From the NCBI RefSeq assembly GCF_003046175.1, contig NZ_PZZM01000001.1, positions 3,923,001 to 3,987,000 on the forward strand: a stretch of 64,000 bases of DNA, given 5' to 3'. The stretch's first letter is position 1. Each line of letters begins with the position of its first letter. This stretch comes from Bosea sp. 124. Its GTDB lineage: Bacteria > Pseudomonadota > Alphaproteobacteria > Rhizobiales > Beijerinckiaceae. Positions 54,747-63,850 of this stretch are shown here, in pieces. The position numbers and the translations under genes are program-made. The notes beneath the pieces were generated by a model. The model did not search any database. It was not told the origin of the DNA and was given only the letters and a program-made list of their open reading frames with translations.

Positions 54747-56327
54747 ATGGCAACGAAACCCGTCTCTGCTTCCGGAAACCTGGCCTCGGCTTCCCTGGCT
54801 TCCCGCTCGCGCCGGATGGCGCTCGCGGCGATTGTCGGCTGCCTGTCGGTTCTGGGCGCCACCGTCATGGTCCCGGCCCAGACGGCGTCGGCGCCGATTC
54901 TCCAGGGCCAGGTCTCGCTGGCCGATCTCGCCGAGCGCGTGATGCCGGCCGTCGTCAACATCGCGGCGGTGACGACGAGCGATACGCGCGGGCGCACCCT
55001 GCCGCAGATTCCGCAGCTCGGCCCCGACACGCCCTTCGGCGATCTGTTCGAGGAGTTTTTCAACCGTCGCGGCCAGGGGCAGCAGGGCCGCCCGGGCCAG
55101 CCCGGCCAGGGCCAGCAAGGCGAGAACCAGGCTCCGCAGCAGCGGCGTTCGCAATCGGCCGGTTCCGGCTTCGTGATCGATGCCTCCGGCATCGTCGTGA
55201 CCAACAACCACGTCATCGGCGACGCCAACGAGATCACGGTGATCTTCAACAGCGGCCTGCGCCTCAAGGCCGAGGTGATCGGCAAGGATGCCAAGGTCGA
55301 TCTGGCGGTGCTGCGGGTGAAGCACGACAAGCCGCTGCCGGCGGTGAAGTTCGGCGATTCCGACAAGATGCGGATCGGCGATCCCGTGATGGCGATCGGC
55401 AATCCGTTCGGCCTCGGCGGCTCGGTCTCGTCCGGCATCGTGTCGGCACGCAACCGGGACATCCAGCAGGGCCCCTACGACACCTATATCCAGACCGACG
55501 CGGCCATCAACAAGGGCAATTCGGGCGGCCCGCTGTTCAACATGAACGGCGAGGTGATCGGCATCAACACCGCGATCCTGTCGCCGACGGGCGGCTCTGT
55601 CGGCATCGGCTTCGCAGTGCCGTCGGCGCTGGCCAGCAACATCGTCGAACAGCTCCGCGAGTTCGGCGAGACCCGTCGCGGCTGGCTAGGCGTGCGGATC
55701 CAGAGCGTCGACGACGCCACGGCGGAGGCGCTTGGTCTCGGCACGGCGCGCGGCGCACTCGTCGCCGGCGTCGACGACAAGGGCCCGGCCAAGCCGGCCG
55801 GCCTCGAGATCGGCGACGTCGTCACCAAGTTCGACGGCAAGGAGGTCAAGGATTCCCGCGACCTGCCGCGCATCGTCGCCGCGACGCCTGTCGGCAAGGA
55901 CGTGCCGATCACGATCATGCGCAAGGGCAAGGAAGAGGTGAAGACGGTCAAGCTCGGCCGTCTCGAGGATGGCGAGAAGGTGCAACCGGCTTCGGCCAAG
56001 ACCCCGGCCGAACCCGCCAAGCCCGCCGTCACGACCGCGCTCGGCCTCGAATTCTCGCCGCAGACCGATGATCTCAGGAAGCGCTATTCGATCAAGGATG
56101 GCCTCAAGGGCGTCGTCATCACCAAGGTCGATCCCAATTCCAACGCCTCCGACAAGCGCGTCCTCGTCGGCGAACTGGTCGTCGAGATCGGCCAGGAGGC
56201 TGTCAACACGCCGGAGGAGGTGACCAAGCGGCTCGATACGCTGAAGAAGGAGGGCAAGAAATCGGCCCTGCTTCTGGTCTCGAACGCCCAGGGCGAGGTC
56301 CGTTTCGTTGCCGTGTCGATGAACTGA
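54747..56327 (+). CDS. Do-family periplasmic serine protease (DegP/HtrA type)
   Basis: A 526-residue HtrA protease/chaperone. After an N-terminal membrane/signal helix (ALAAIVGCLSVLGATVMV) a trypsin-like domain carries the triad His155 (TNNHVIGDA), Asp185 (KVDLAVLRV) and Ser259 (NKGNSGGPLFNM). Two PDZ domains follow (RGWLGVRIQSVDDATAEALGL; GLKGVVITKVDPNSNASDKRV). A Gln/Gly-rich insert (about 107-137) is the LA-loop region. It lies just after hflKC-DUF2065, a conserved quality-control neighbourhood. Confidence 0.95.
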   Translation: MATKPVSASGNLASASLASRSRRMALAAIVGCLSVLGATVMVPAQTASAPILQGQVSLADLAERVMPAVVNIAAVTTSDTRGRTLPQIPQLGPDTPFGDLFEEFFNRRGQGQQGRPGQPGQGQQGENQAPQQRRSQSAGSGFVIDASGIVVTNNHVIGDANEITVIFNSGLRLKAEVIGKDAKVDLAVLRVKHDKPLPAVKFGDSDKMRIGDPVMAIGNPFGLGGSVSSGIVSARNRDIQQGPYDTYIQTDAAINKGNSGGPLFNMNGEVIGINTAILSPTGGSVGIGFAVPSALASNIVEQLREFGETRRGWLGVRIQSVDDATAEALGLGTARGALVAGVDDKGPAKPAGLEIGDVVTKFDGKEVKDSRDLPRIVAATPVGKDVPITIMRKGKEEVKTVKLGRLEDGEKVQPASAKTPAEPAKPAVTTALGLEFSPQTDDLRKRYSIKDGLKGVVITKVDPNSNASDKRVLVGELVVEIGQEAVNTPEEVTKRLDTLKKEGKKSALLLVSNAQGEVRFVAVSMN

Positions 56328-56340
56328 GAGCCGATCTCGA

Positions 56341-56398
56341 AACGCCGCGCGCCGGCGTTTTCAAGTCTTTCAGGGCGGCCCCTCGGGGCCGCCCTTTT
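56341..56398 (+). terminator. tandem Rho-independent terminators after the Do protease
   Basis: First: AACGCCG/CGGCGTT stem with 5-base loop and TTTT (56341-56361). Second: an 11-bp GC stem (GGGCGGCCCC type, 56372-56395) and TTTT to 56398. Together they isolate the hflKC-protease unit. Confidence 0.85.
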
Positions 56399-56487
56399 CG
56401 TATCCTGATTGATCGGATTGCCGATATGCACTGGTTCTCGATCCGCCGCAGTGGCAGGGTCGCGGCGGCATCGACCGGAGAACCGAG

Positions 56488-56829
56488 ATGAAACTGAGCG
56501 AAATTCCCTTCGTCACCACGGACTGGTCGACGATCCCGGCCGAGCGCCATGCCGGCGATGTCGGCGAGGCGATCTGGCGCACGCAGCATTTCGGGCCGGC
56601 CGAGAACCGCATCCGGGTCCGCATGGTCGAATATTCGCCGGGCTACGTCGCCGATCACTGGTGCTCCAAAGGCCACATCATCCTGTGCCTCGACGGCGAG
56701 ATGGAGACGAGGCTGGAGGACGGGCGGGTGATGCCGCTGAAGGCCGGCATGACCTATCAGGTCGCCGATGGCGCCGAGGCGCATCGCTCCAGCACCGTGA
56801 CGGGCGCGAAGCTCTTCATCGTCGATTAG
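56488..56829 (+). CDS. DHCW-motif cupin fold protein
   Basis: A 113-residue single-domain cupin. The ADHWCSKGHIILCLDGEMETRLEDGR stretch is the DHCW motif region with likely metal ligands His, Cys and Glu; the second cupin motif is GMTYQVADGAEAHRS. Function is unknown; the fold suggests a small-molecule enzyme or sensor. It converges with serB, overlapping by 4 bases at the stops. Confidence 0.88.
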   Translation: MKLSEIPFVTTDWSTIPAERHAGDVGEAIWRTQHFGPAENRIRVRMVEYSPGYVADHWCSKGHIILCLDGEMETRLEDGRVMPLKAGMTYQVADGAEAHRSSTVTGAKLFIVD

Positions 56830-57713
56830 TCCCGGACGATCTCATCGCCCGTATAGCCTTGCGCATAAAGCAGGGCGGTGAGATCGGCATGGTCGAGCCG
56901 GGCATCGGCGGCGGCGGCCACCGCCGGCTTGGCGCGGAACGCGACGCCGAGCCCGGCCTCGCCCAGCATGGCGAGATCGTTGGCGCCGTCGCCGATCGCC
57001 AGCGTCCGCTCCGGCGCGAGGCTGCGGCGGGCGCGCAGTTCGAGAAGGGCGTCGAGCTTGGCCTGCTTGCCGAGAATTGGATCGGCAACCTCGCCGCTCA
57101 GGATGCCGCCCTCGGCAAGCAGGATGTTGGAGCGGTGCTCGTCGAAGCCGATTGTCGTGCTGATCGGGCCGGTGAAGACGGTGAAGCCCCCGGAGACCAG
57201 CGCCGTATAGGCGCCGTTGGCGCGCATGGTGCGGACGAGTTCGCGCCCGCCCGGCGTCAGGGTGATGCGCTCGGCGATGATCTCGCCGACCACCGCGAGC
57301 GGAACCCCCTTGAGCAGAGCGACGCGCTCGCGCAGCGCCGGCTCGAAGGCGATCTCGCCGCGCATGGCGCGCTCGGTGATTCCGGAGACCTTCTCCTTCA
57401 ACCCGACATAGGCTGCGAGCTCGTCGATGCACTCCTGGCCGATCATGGTCGAGTCCATGTCGGCGAGGAACAACGACTTGCGCCGCATCGCCTCCGGCTG
57501 GACGACGATGTCGACCGCTGCCTCGTCGAGCAGCCGGCGCAGATCCGCTTCGAGCTTGCGCGCGTCGCCCGCTTCCGCGAAGAGGTCGGCGGCGATCTCG
57601 CCGTCGAGGCGCTGCACGCGCAGGATGCCGGGCAGGGTGCTCTCGATCCGCTTCAGCAGGCGTTCGTCGAGCAGGGCCTGTCCATGGGCGGAAACCAGTG
57701 TCGCGACGAGCAT
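56826..57713 (-). CDS. serB: SerB, phosphoserine phosphatase
   Basis: A 295-residue HAD enzyme for the last step of serine synthesis. Residues 84-90 (ADMDSTM) hold the nucleophile Asp85 and Asp87. VSGGFTVFTGPI, and GDGANDLAMLGEAGLGVAFRAKP (motif III) follow. The N-terminal about 75 residues form an ACT-like domain, so full-length SerB of the alphaproteobacterial type. Its 5' end faces miaA closely. Confidence 0.95.
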   Translation of the reverse strand: MLVATLVSAHGQALLDERLLKRIESTLPGILRVQRLDGEIAADLFAEAGDARKLEADLRRLLDEAAVDIVVQPEAMRRKSLFLADMDSTMIGQECIDELAAYVGLKEKVSGITERAMRGEIAFEPALRERVALLKGVPLAVVGEIIAERITLTPGGRELVRTMRANGAYTALVSGGFTVFTGPISTTIGFDEHRSNILLAEGGILSGEVADPILGKQAKLDALLELRARRSLAPERTLAIGDGANDLAMLGEAGLGVAFRAKPAVAAAADARLDHADLTALLYAQGYTGDEIVRD

Positions 57714-57730
57714 GTGAAGGGCCGGTTCAG

Positions 57731-58660
57731 GTGACGAAGGAAGCGGAGGGGATCAGGGCGGTGCTCATCGCAGGTCCGACCGCGAGCGGCAAGTCCGCGC
57801 TGGCGGTCGAGATCGCGCGGCGCTGCGGCGGCACTGTCGTCAACGCGGATTCGATGCAGGTCTATGCCGATCTGCGGACCATCACCGCGCGCCCGACTTC
57901 GGCGGAGGAGGCGATCGTTCCCCACCGCCTCTACGGGCATGTCGACGGGGCGATCAATCATTCGGCGATGCGCTACGCCGCCGATGTGGCGGCGGTGCTG
58001 GCGGAGCTGCGCCAGGCCGGTTCGCTGCCGGTTCTGGTCGGGGGCACGGGGCTCTATTTCAAGGCGCTGACAGAGGGGTTCTCCGCCATCCCGCCGGTGC
58101 CGGAGGCGGTACGGAGCGCGTTCCGGGCCCGCGTTGCAGAGCAGGAAACCGGGTTGCTCCATACCGAACTCGGCGCTGTCGACCCCGAGATGGCCGAGCG
58201 GCTGAAGCCCGGCGACCGGATGCGCATCATGCGCGCACTCGAAGTCCATCTCGCGACAGGGCGGTCGATCGCGAGCTTCCAGGGCGAGCGCCATCCCGGC
58301 CCGCTGGACGGGCTGCCGCTATTGAGGCTGTTCGTCAGCCCCGAGCGCGAGGAGGTCCGCGCTCGCATCGACCGTCGCTTCGAGACGATGATGGCACAAG
58401 GCGCGCTGGACGAGGTCGCGGCTCTGCGCGAGCGCCAACTTGACCCGCTGCTGCCCGTGATGCGCGCCCATGGCGTGCCGGGGCTGATCGCCCATCTCGA
58501 CGGCTCGCTCGGGCTGGACGAGGCGATCGCGCGCGGCCAGGCGGATACGCGCGCCTATGCCAAGCGGCAGGTCACCTGGTTCCGGCATCAGATGGCGGGC
58601 TGGCAGGCCGTGGCGCCGGATGCGGCGCTCGATGTCGCGCTGCGTGCCGTCTGCGCCTGA
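57731..58660 (+). CDS. miaA: MiaA, tRNA dimethylallyltransferase
   Basis: A 309-residue enzyme that adds isopentenyl to A37 of tRNAs reading UNN codons. P-loop AGPTASGKSALAVEIA, NADSMQVYADLRTITARPT, VGGTGLYFKAL, and YAKRQVTWFRHQ are family motifs. GTG 57731 with GAAGG upstream is chosen; a GTG at 57698 overlapping serB is the alternative. Start region is shared head-to-head with serB. Confidence 0.94.
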   Translation: MTKEAEGIRAVLIAGPTASGKSALAVEIARRCGGTVVNADSMQVYADLRTITARPTSAEEAIVPHRLYGHVDGAINHSAMRYAADVAAVLAELRQAGSLPVLVGGTGLYFKALTEGFSAIPPVPEAVRSAFRARVAEQETGLLHTELGAVDPEMAERLKPGDRMRIMRALEVHLATGRSIASFQGERHPGPLDGLPLLRLFVSPEREEVRARIDRRFETMMAQGALDEVAALRERQLDPLLPVMRAHGVPGLIAHLDGSLGLDEAIARGQADTRAYAKRQVTWFRHQMAGWQAVAPDAALDVALRAVCA

Positions 58661-58726
58661 GATCGCGTCGGTCTTTGCCGAAGGCGGCAAGTCCCTGGTC
58701 GGGCCGGTGCCGGGGCACATGAGCGC

Positions 58727-60187
58727 TCAGGCTGCGACCGAGATGTCCGGATCGGCGAGGCGGATGCAGCCGCGGCCTTCGTTCTTGGCGCGATAGAGCG
58801 CGCGGTCGGCCCGCTCGACCAGCGCGGGGAGCGTCTCCGAACCGAGGCGGGCGGCGACGCCGAGGCTGGCCGAGACCTGGAGCGCCAGCGCCTCGGAGAC
58901 CGGCAGGCGGCGGGCGGCGAGTTCGTCCTGGATGAGCAACGCCGTCCGCAACGCCATCTCGAGATCGGCGCCGGGGAGGAGGATGGCGAACTCCTCGCCG
59001 CCGAAACGGCCGACGAGATCGAGATCTGTCCGCGCGAGGCCGAGCAGCAGATCGGCAAAGGCGCGGATCACCGCGTCGCCGGCGGGGTGGCCATGGCTGT
59101 CATTGACCGATTTGAAGTGGTCCAGATCGACGACGATCAGGGCGATCGCGGTGCCGCTGGCCTCGCAGGCTGAGATCGCGGCGTTGGCCTTCTCGGTGAA
59201 GGAGCGGCGATTGAGGAGCGCGGTCAGAGGGTCGGTCTCGGCGAGCCGGCGCAGTTGCTGCTCGCGCTCCTCGCGCTGGCCGATCTCCTGTGAGAGCGCG
59301 CGGCGGGTGGCGCGTTCGCGGCCGATCTCCAGCGCGAGCGTTGCGGCGCGGCTTTTCAGCGTCTGATTGGCAACCGTCAGGTCGGAGACGTCGGTGATCG
59401 TCAAGACCAGCCCGTCGCCCAGGGGCGCGACCGCGATCCGCAGCCAGACGGTCTGCCCGCCGGACGAAAAGGAGGTCTCGATCATATCGGGGCGGCGCAG
59501 TTCCAAGGCGGAGAGGCAGCGTCGCCAGACCGTCGGCTCGGCCAGGAAGGGCAGGCCGGTCCTGGCGTCCTCATCGACCGGGTCATGGTCCGGACGGCCC
59601 GCGATCACGGCGGCGCGGCGGTTGGCGGTCAGGATCACCGTGCGTTCGACATTGCCGGCTTCGCTGCGGATGGCGCGCAGCGCGACGATGCCCGAAGGCG
59701 AGGTCTCGAGCACAGCTTTCAGGAGTTCCTCGTGAAACTGGAGCGGGCGGCTGAACGCGATCAGGAAGCGACGGCCATCGGCGGCCGTGGCCGGCATGAT
59801 CAGCCTTTCCCACAGGCTCACCCGGACGGTCGACAGGGAGCGATGCACCGTGTAGATCGCCCCACCCTCGGAGAGAGCCCTGTCGCAGCAGGCGATGGTG
59901 AAGCGCGCGACCTGCGGTGCCATCGCCGAAACGCGCTCCTTCAGGCGGCTGGCGCCGACATAGCGGACGATCTCCTGCCCGTAATGGATGAAGGCGTAAT
60001 CGCCGTCGTCGGTCGGCGCGAGCACCATCAGGTCGGCGCCGAAGCCGGGCATGATCTCCTGGCAGAACGCCTCGTAGGGAACGCCGGCCGCGCCGTTCGC
60101 GCCAAGCCGGAAACGCTGGAACAGCTCCGCCACCTCCGGTGCGTGGGCGCGGGCTGCGATGTTGTCGGTATGAACTTCCTGATACAT
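58727..60187 (-). CDS. diguanylate cyclase with PAS-like sensor domains
   Basis: A 486-residue cytoplasmic signalling protein. The N-terminal half holds PAS-like domains (AFIHYGQEIVRYVGASRLKERV; LLKAVLETSPSGIVALRAI ... VWLRIAVAPLGDGLVLTITDVSDL), then a coiled coil, then a GGDEF domain with active-site GGEEF at residues 396-400, so it should make cyclic di-GMP. The inhibitory RxxD site is degenerate (TxxD, Thr where Arg is expected), so product feedback may be weak. No membrane helix. Confidence 0.92.
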   Translation of the reverse strand: MYQEVHTDNIAARAHAPEVAELFQRFRLGANGAAGVPYEAFCQEIMPGFGADLMVLAPTDDGDYAFIHYGQEIVRYVGASRLKERVSAMAPQVARFTIACCDRALSEGGAIYTVHRSLSTVRVSLWERLIMPATAADGRRFLIAFSRPLQFHEELLKAVLETSPSGIVALRAIRSEAGNVERTVILTANRRAAVIAGRPDHDPVDEDARTGLPFLAEPTVWRRCLSALELRRPDMIETSFSSGGQTVWLRIAVAPLGDGLVLTITDVSDLTVANQTLKSRAATLALEIGRERATRRALSQEIGQREEREQQLRRLAETDPLTALLNRRSFTEKANAAISACEASGTAIALIVVDLDHFKSVNDSHGHPAGDAVIRAFADLLLGLARTDLDLVGRFGGEEFAILLPGADLEMALRTALLIQDELAARRLPVSEALALQVSASLGVAARLGSETLPALVERADRALYRAKNEGRGCIRLADPDISVAA

Positions 60188-60316
60188 GGCCGTCCCGAAG
60201 CGAGCGCCGCGAGGTTAGCAACCCCTCGTTGAAAAAGTGTTCCGTTGCGGCCTCGGATTTGCTGCAGGCTGCGGGATCGATCGAGACGGGGTCGCGATGG
60301 TCGTCTCGGATAGCGC

Positions 60317-60345
60317 TTGACCGACGGGCAGGGGTCGATTAGCGT
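60317..60345 (+). promoter_or_regulatory. candidate ilv promoter
   Basis: TTGACC (-35, 60317-60322), a 17-base spacer, and TAGCGT (-10, 60340-60345, poor match) lie about 31 bases before the leader peptide. Weak by itself; position supports it. Confidence 0.35.
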
Positions 60346-60375
60346 CCCGCAACATCTGCAAAGGGTCGAAGCGCG

Positions 60376-60411
60376 ATGCGCAAGCTTATTATCGTACGGG
60401 TGCGCTGGTAG
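60376..60411 (+). CDS. ilv leader peptide (attenuator peptide)
   Basis: A 12-codon ORF, MRKLIIVRVRW then TAG, with Leu-Ile-Ile-Val plus another Val among 11 residues. AAAGGG lies about 10 bases upstream. Such peptides sense charged branched-chain tRNAs by ribosome stalling. It sits before an attenuator hairpin and ilvB. Confidence 0.75.
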   Translation: MRKLIIVRVRW

Positions 60412-60481
60412 GGGCCGGTTCTTGATTGAGCCGCGTCTTCCCGACGCCAGCGCACGTCCAGGCCCCTCGAGGGCCTTTTTT
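60400..60481 (+). promoter_or_regulatory. transcription attenuator of the ilvB operon
   Basis: Terminator: AGGCCC (60460-60465), loop, GGGCCT (60471-60476) and a run of T to 60481. GTGCGCTGG (60400-60408, inside the leader) pairs with CCAGCGCAC (60447-60455). GGGGCC (60411-60416) pairs with GGCCCC (60461-60466), opening the terminator. The two alternatives are mutually exclusive: stalling at the Leu/Ile/Val codons would block 60400-60408 and favour antitermination. Confidence 0.75.
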
Positions 60482-60532
60482 ATTGCCCGCTTTTCGACCA
60501 CGCCCCCAACCGAACTGCTGCAGGAGACCGTT

Positions 60533-62296
60533 ATGAGCGAGATGATGACCGGTGCCGATATGGTCGTCCGCGCGCTTCAGGACCAGGGTGTCGAACATCT
60601 GTTCGGCTATCCGGGCGGCGCCGTGCTGCCGATCTATGACGCGCTGTTCCAGCAGGACAAGGTCAAGCATGTCCTGGTCCGGCACGAGCAGGGCGCCGTG
60701 CATGCGGCGGAGGGCTATGCCCGTTCCAGCGCCGGCAAGGTCGGCTGCGTGCTGGTCACCTCGGGGCCGGGCGCGACGAATGCGGTCACCGGGCTGACCG
60801 ATGCGCTGCTCGACTCGATCCCGCTCGTCGTCATCACGGGCCAGGTCCCGACGCATCTGATCGGCTCGGACGCCTTCCAGGAATGCGACACGGTCGGCAT
60901 CACGCGCTCCTGCACCAAGCATAATTATCTGGTGAAGAGCATCGCGGACCTGCCGCGCATCCTGCACGAGGCCTTCTTCGTCGCCGCCAACGGCCGGCCT
61001 GGCCCGGTCGTCGTCGACATCCCGAAAGACATCCAGTTCGCGATGGGGGCGTATAGCCGTCCGCGCGACAATCAGCACAAGACCTATCGGCCGACGGTCA
61101 AGGGCGATCTCAACAAGATCAAGGCCGCGATCGAGCTGATCGCATCGGCGAGGAAGCCGGTGTTCTATACCGGCGGTGGCGTCATCAATTCCGGCCCGCA
61201 TGCCTCGGCGCTGCTGCGCGAACTGGTGCGCCTGACCGGCTTCCCCGTGACCTCGACGCTGATGGGGCTCGGTGCCTTCCCGGCCGCCGACAGGCAGTGG
61301 CTCGGCATGCTCGGCATGCACGGCACCTACGAGGCCAACCTCGCGATGCATGACTGCGACGTCATGATCAATATCGGCGCGCGCTTCGACGACCGCATCA
61401 CCGGCCGGCTCGACGGCTTTTCGCCGCGCTCGAAGAAGATCCATATCGATATCGACCCGTCCTCGATCAACAAGACGGTCAAGGTCGATATCGGCATTGT
61501 CGGCGACTGCGCCCATGTGCTCGAGGACATGGTCCGGATCTGGCGCGAGACCTCGCCCCAGATCGACAAGACGGCGCTGACGGCGTGGTGGACGCAGATC
61601 GACGGCTGGCGGGCACGGAAAAGCCTCGGCTACAAGCAGTCGGATTCGATCATCAAGCCGCAATATGCGCTCGAGCGGCTGCAGGCCCTGACAAAGGACC
61701 GGGACACCTACATCACGACCGAGGTCGGCCAGCACCAGATGTGGGCGGCGCAGTACCTCCAGTTCCAGGAGCCGAACCGCTGGATGACCTCGGGCGGGCT
61801 CGGCACCATGGGATACGGCCTGCCGGCGGCGATCGGCGTGCAGATGAAGCATCCCAAGGCGCTCGTCATCGATGTTGCGGGCGAAGCCTCGATCCTGATG
61901 AACATGCAGGAGATGTCGACGGCCGTGCAATACCGGCTGCCGGTCAAGATCTTCATCCTGAACAACGAATATATGGGCATGGTGCGCCAATGGCAGGAAC
62001 TGCTGCATGGCGGGCGCTATTCGGAGAGCTATTCGCAGTCCCTTCCGGACTTCGTGAAGCTGGCCGAAGCTTATGGCGGCCACGGCATCCGCTGCTCGGA
62101 CCCGGCCTCGCTCGACGACGCGATCATGGAGATGATCGAGACGCCCAAGCCCGTGATCTTCGACTGCCTCGTCGCCAAGCATGAGAACTGCTTCCCGATG
62201 ATCCCGTCGGGCAAGGCCCATAACGAGATGATCCTGCCCGATTTCGAGGGCGATACCGGCGAGATCATCGACGCCAAGGGCAAGCAGCTGGTTTGA
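60533..62296 (+). CDS. ilvB: IlvB/IlvI, acetolactate synthase catalytic subunit
   Basis: A 587-residue ThDP enzyme for the first common step of valine, leucine and isoleucine synthesis. VEHLFGYPGGAVLPIYDAL, the ThDP-activating Glu52 in RHEQGAVHAAEGYAR, FAD-binding and ThDP regions (AGEASILMNMQEMSTAVQYRLPVKIFILNN) are present. The usual GDG/GDA motif reads GEA here. CAGGAG lies 7 bases before ATG 60533. The longer frame to 60317 is an artefact across the attenuator. Confidence 0.96.
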   Translation: MSEMMTGADMVVRALQDQGVEHLFGYPGGAVLPIYDALFQQDKVKHVLVRHEQGAVHAAEGYARSSAGKVGCVLVTSGPGATNAVTGLTDALLDSIPLVVITGQVPTHLIGSDAFQECDTVGITRSCTKHNYLVKSIADLPRILHEAFFVAANGRPGPVVVDIPKDIQFAMGAYSRPRDNQHKTYRPTVKGDLNKIKAAIELIASARKPVFYTGGGVINSGPHASALLRELVRLTGFPVTSTLMGLGAFPAADRQWLGMLGMHGTYEANLAMHDCDVMINIGARFDDRITGRLDGFSPRSKKIHIDIDPSSINKTVKVDIGIVGDCAHVLEDMVRIWRETSPQIDKTALTAWWTQIDGWRARKSLGYKQSDSIIKPQYALERLQALTKDRDTYITTEVGQHQMWAAQYLQFQEPNRWMTSGGLGTMGYGLPAAIGVQMKHPKALVIDVAGEASILMNMQEMSTAVQYRLPVKIFILNNEYMGMVRQWQELLHGGRYSESYSQSLPDFVKLAEAYGGHGIRCSDPASLDDAIMEMIETPKPVIFDCLVAKHENCFPMIPSGKAHNEMILPDFEGDTGEIIDAKGKQLV

Positions 62297-62304
62297 ACGG
62301 CAGC

Positions 62305-62390
62305 GTCATGCTCGGGCTCGACCCGGGCATCTCTTGCAGGATGAAGCGCTTCATCCTGCAAGAGATTCTCGAGGCAAGCCCGAGAATGAC
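62305..62390. repeat. REP-like element with a 38-bp perfect palindrome
   Basis: Bases 62329-62366 are a perfect 38-bp palindrome (half-site ATCTCTTGCAGGATGAAGC). Outer arms GTCATGCTCGGGCT (62305-62318) and AGCCCGAGAATGAC (62377-62390) match 13 of 14. Elements with CATGCTCGGGCT-type arms are familiar intergenic palindromes in Hyphomicrobiales (from memory). It sits between ilvB and the racemase gene. Confidence 0.8.
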
Positions 62391-62420
62391 GATCGCCCGA
62401 GCGCGATACAGGGGAATTTC

Positions 62421-63128
62421 ATGACCACCATCGGCCTTATTGGCGGAATGAGCTGGGAATCGACCGCGGTCTATTACCGGCTTCTCAATGAGGGGGTGCG
62501 GGCGCGCCAGGGCGGGCTGCACTCGGCCGATGTCCTGCTGCACTCGCTCGACTTCTCGCCGGTCGCGGAAATGCAGGCGAGGGGCGACTGGGATGCCGCG
62601 GGCGACGTGCTCGCCGACAGCGCGCTGCGCCTCGAGCGGGCGGGTGCAAACTGCCTCGTGCTCTGCACCAACACCATGCACAAGCTGGCCGACCGGATCA
62701 CGGGTGCGACACGCGTGCCCTTCCTGCATCTGGCGGATGTGACTGCCAAGGCGGTCCGGCAGACCGCGTCGCGGCGTCCGCTGCTGCTGGCGACGCGCTT
62801 CACCATGGAGCAGCGCTTCTATCTCGGCAGGCTCGCCGCCTTCGGTGTCGAGGCCGTCGTCCCCGAGGAGGGGGAGCGCGAGGAGGTTCACCGCATCATC
62901 TATGAGGAACTCTGCCGCGGCCGGATCAAGCCGGCGTCCAAGGCGCGCTATCTTGCGATCATCGCGAAGGCTGCCGCCCAAGGGGCCGACGGCGTCATTC
63001 TCGGCTGCACCGAGATCGGTTTGTTGATCTCGCAGGCGGATAGCGCGCTGCCGGTGTTCGACACGACCGCGCTGCATGTCGAGGCGGCGCTCGACTTCGC
63101 CCTGGCGGCGGAGAGCCAGGCCGCATGA
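62421..63128 (+). CDS. aspartate/glutamate racemase family protein
   Basis: A 235-residue protein. TTIGLIGGMSWESTAVYYRLLNEGV at the N-terminus, LVLCTNTMHKLAD (first catalytic Cys) and GVILGCTEIGLL (second Cys) match PLP-independent two-cysteine racemases of the YgeA/aspartate racemase group. Substrate not fixed. It lies inside the ilv operon, overlapping the GST gene by 4 bases. Confidence 0.92.
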   Translation: MTTIGLIGGMSWESTAVYYRLLNEGVRARQGGLHSADVLLHSLDFSPVAEMQARGDWDAAGDVLADSALRLERAGANCLVLCTNTMHKLADRITGATRVPFLHLADVTAKAVRQTASRRPLLLATRFTMEQRFYLGRLAAFGVEAVVPEEGEREEVHRIIYEELCRGRIKPASKARYLAIIAKAAAQGADGVILGCTEIGLLISQADSALPVFDTTALHVEAALDFALAAESQAA

Positions 63129-63850
63129 AACCCGTGATGAAGCTCGTCATCGCCAACAAGAATCATTCCTCCTGGTCGCTGCGGCCCTGGCTGCTGCTGA
63201 CGGAGTTCGGGATTCCGTTCGAGGAGGTGCTGGTCCCGTTTGGGCAGACCTTCGACGATCCGGAATGGAAACGCGCGATCTCCGCCTTCACGACGGCCGG
63301 CAAGGTGCCGGCGCTGATCGATGGCGAGATCAAGGTTTGGGAGTCGCTGGCGATCCTGGACCATGTCGCCGATACACGGCCCGATCTCGCGATCTGGCCG
63401 CGCGATCCGGCCGCGAGGGCGATGGCGCGCTCGATTTCGGCCGAGATGCATGCCGGCTTCCCGGTGCTGCGCAATGCCTGCCCGATGAACCTCGCCTGGG
63501 TGCACGCTGCGCGCGACCGCGGGCCGAAGGTCGACGCCGATGTCGCGCGGATCTGCGCGATCTGGCGTGAGGCGCGCGAGCGCTTCGGTGGGGCGGGGCC
63601 GTTCCTTTTCGGCGCCTTCACGGCCGCGGACGCGATGTTTGCGCCGGTGACGGCGCGCTTCACCGGCTACGGCATCGCTCCGGACCCTGTCAGCGTCGCC
63701 TATTGCGAGGCGGTGCAGGCGACGCCGGGATTCCAGTCCTGGCGCATCGGTGCCCTCGCCGAGCCCTGGATCATCGCCGAGGACGAGGCCGCCGAGCCTG
63801 TCCTGACCGATTTTCGTCCCTCTCTCAGCCGCAGCCGAGTTTCGCCATGA
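63125..63850 (+). CDS. glutathione S-transferase family protein
   Basis: A 241-residue GST. The thioredoxin-like N-terminal domain ([34 protein letters not shown], with [27 protein letters not shown], the SNAIL-like ES motif) is followed by an all-helical domain ([40 protein letters not shown]). Ser residues near the N-terminus may be catalytic. Overlaps both neighbours by 4 bases (ATGA), so it is translated with the racemase and ilvN. Confidence 0.92.
   Translation: MKPVMKLVIANKNHSSWSLRPWLLLTEFGIPFEEVLVPFGQTFDDPEWKRAISAFTTAGKVPALIDGEIKVWESLAILDHVADTRPDLAIWPRDPAARAMARSISAEMHAGFPVLRNACPMNLAWVHAARDRGPKVDADVARICAIWREARERFGGAGPFLFGAFTAADAMFAPVTARFTGYGIAPDPVSVAYCEAVQATPGFQSWRIGALAEPWIIAEDEAAEPVLTDFRPSLSRSRVSP

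Noticed and set aside
60317..60532. N-terminal extension of ilvB
   Set aside because: The extension runs through the leader peptide, terminator and Shine-Dalgarno; homologues start at MSEMMTGADMVV.
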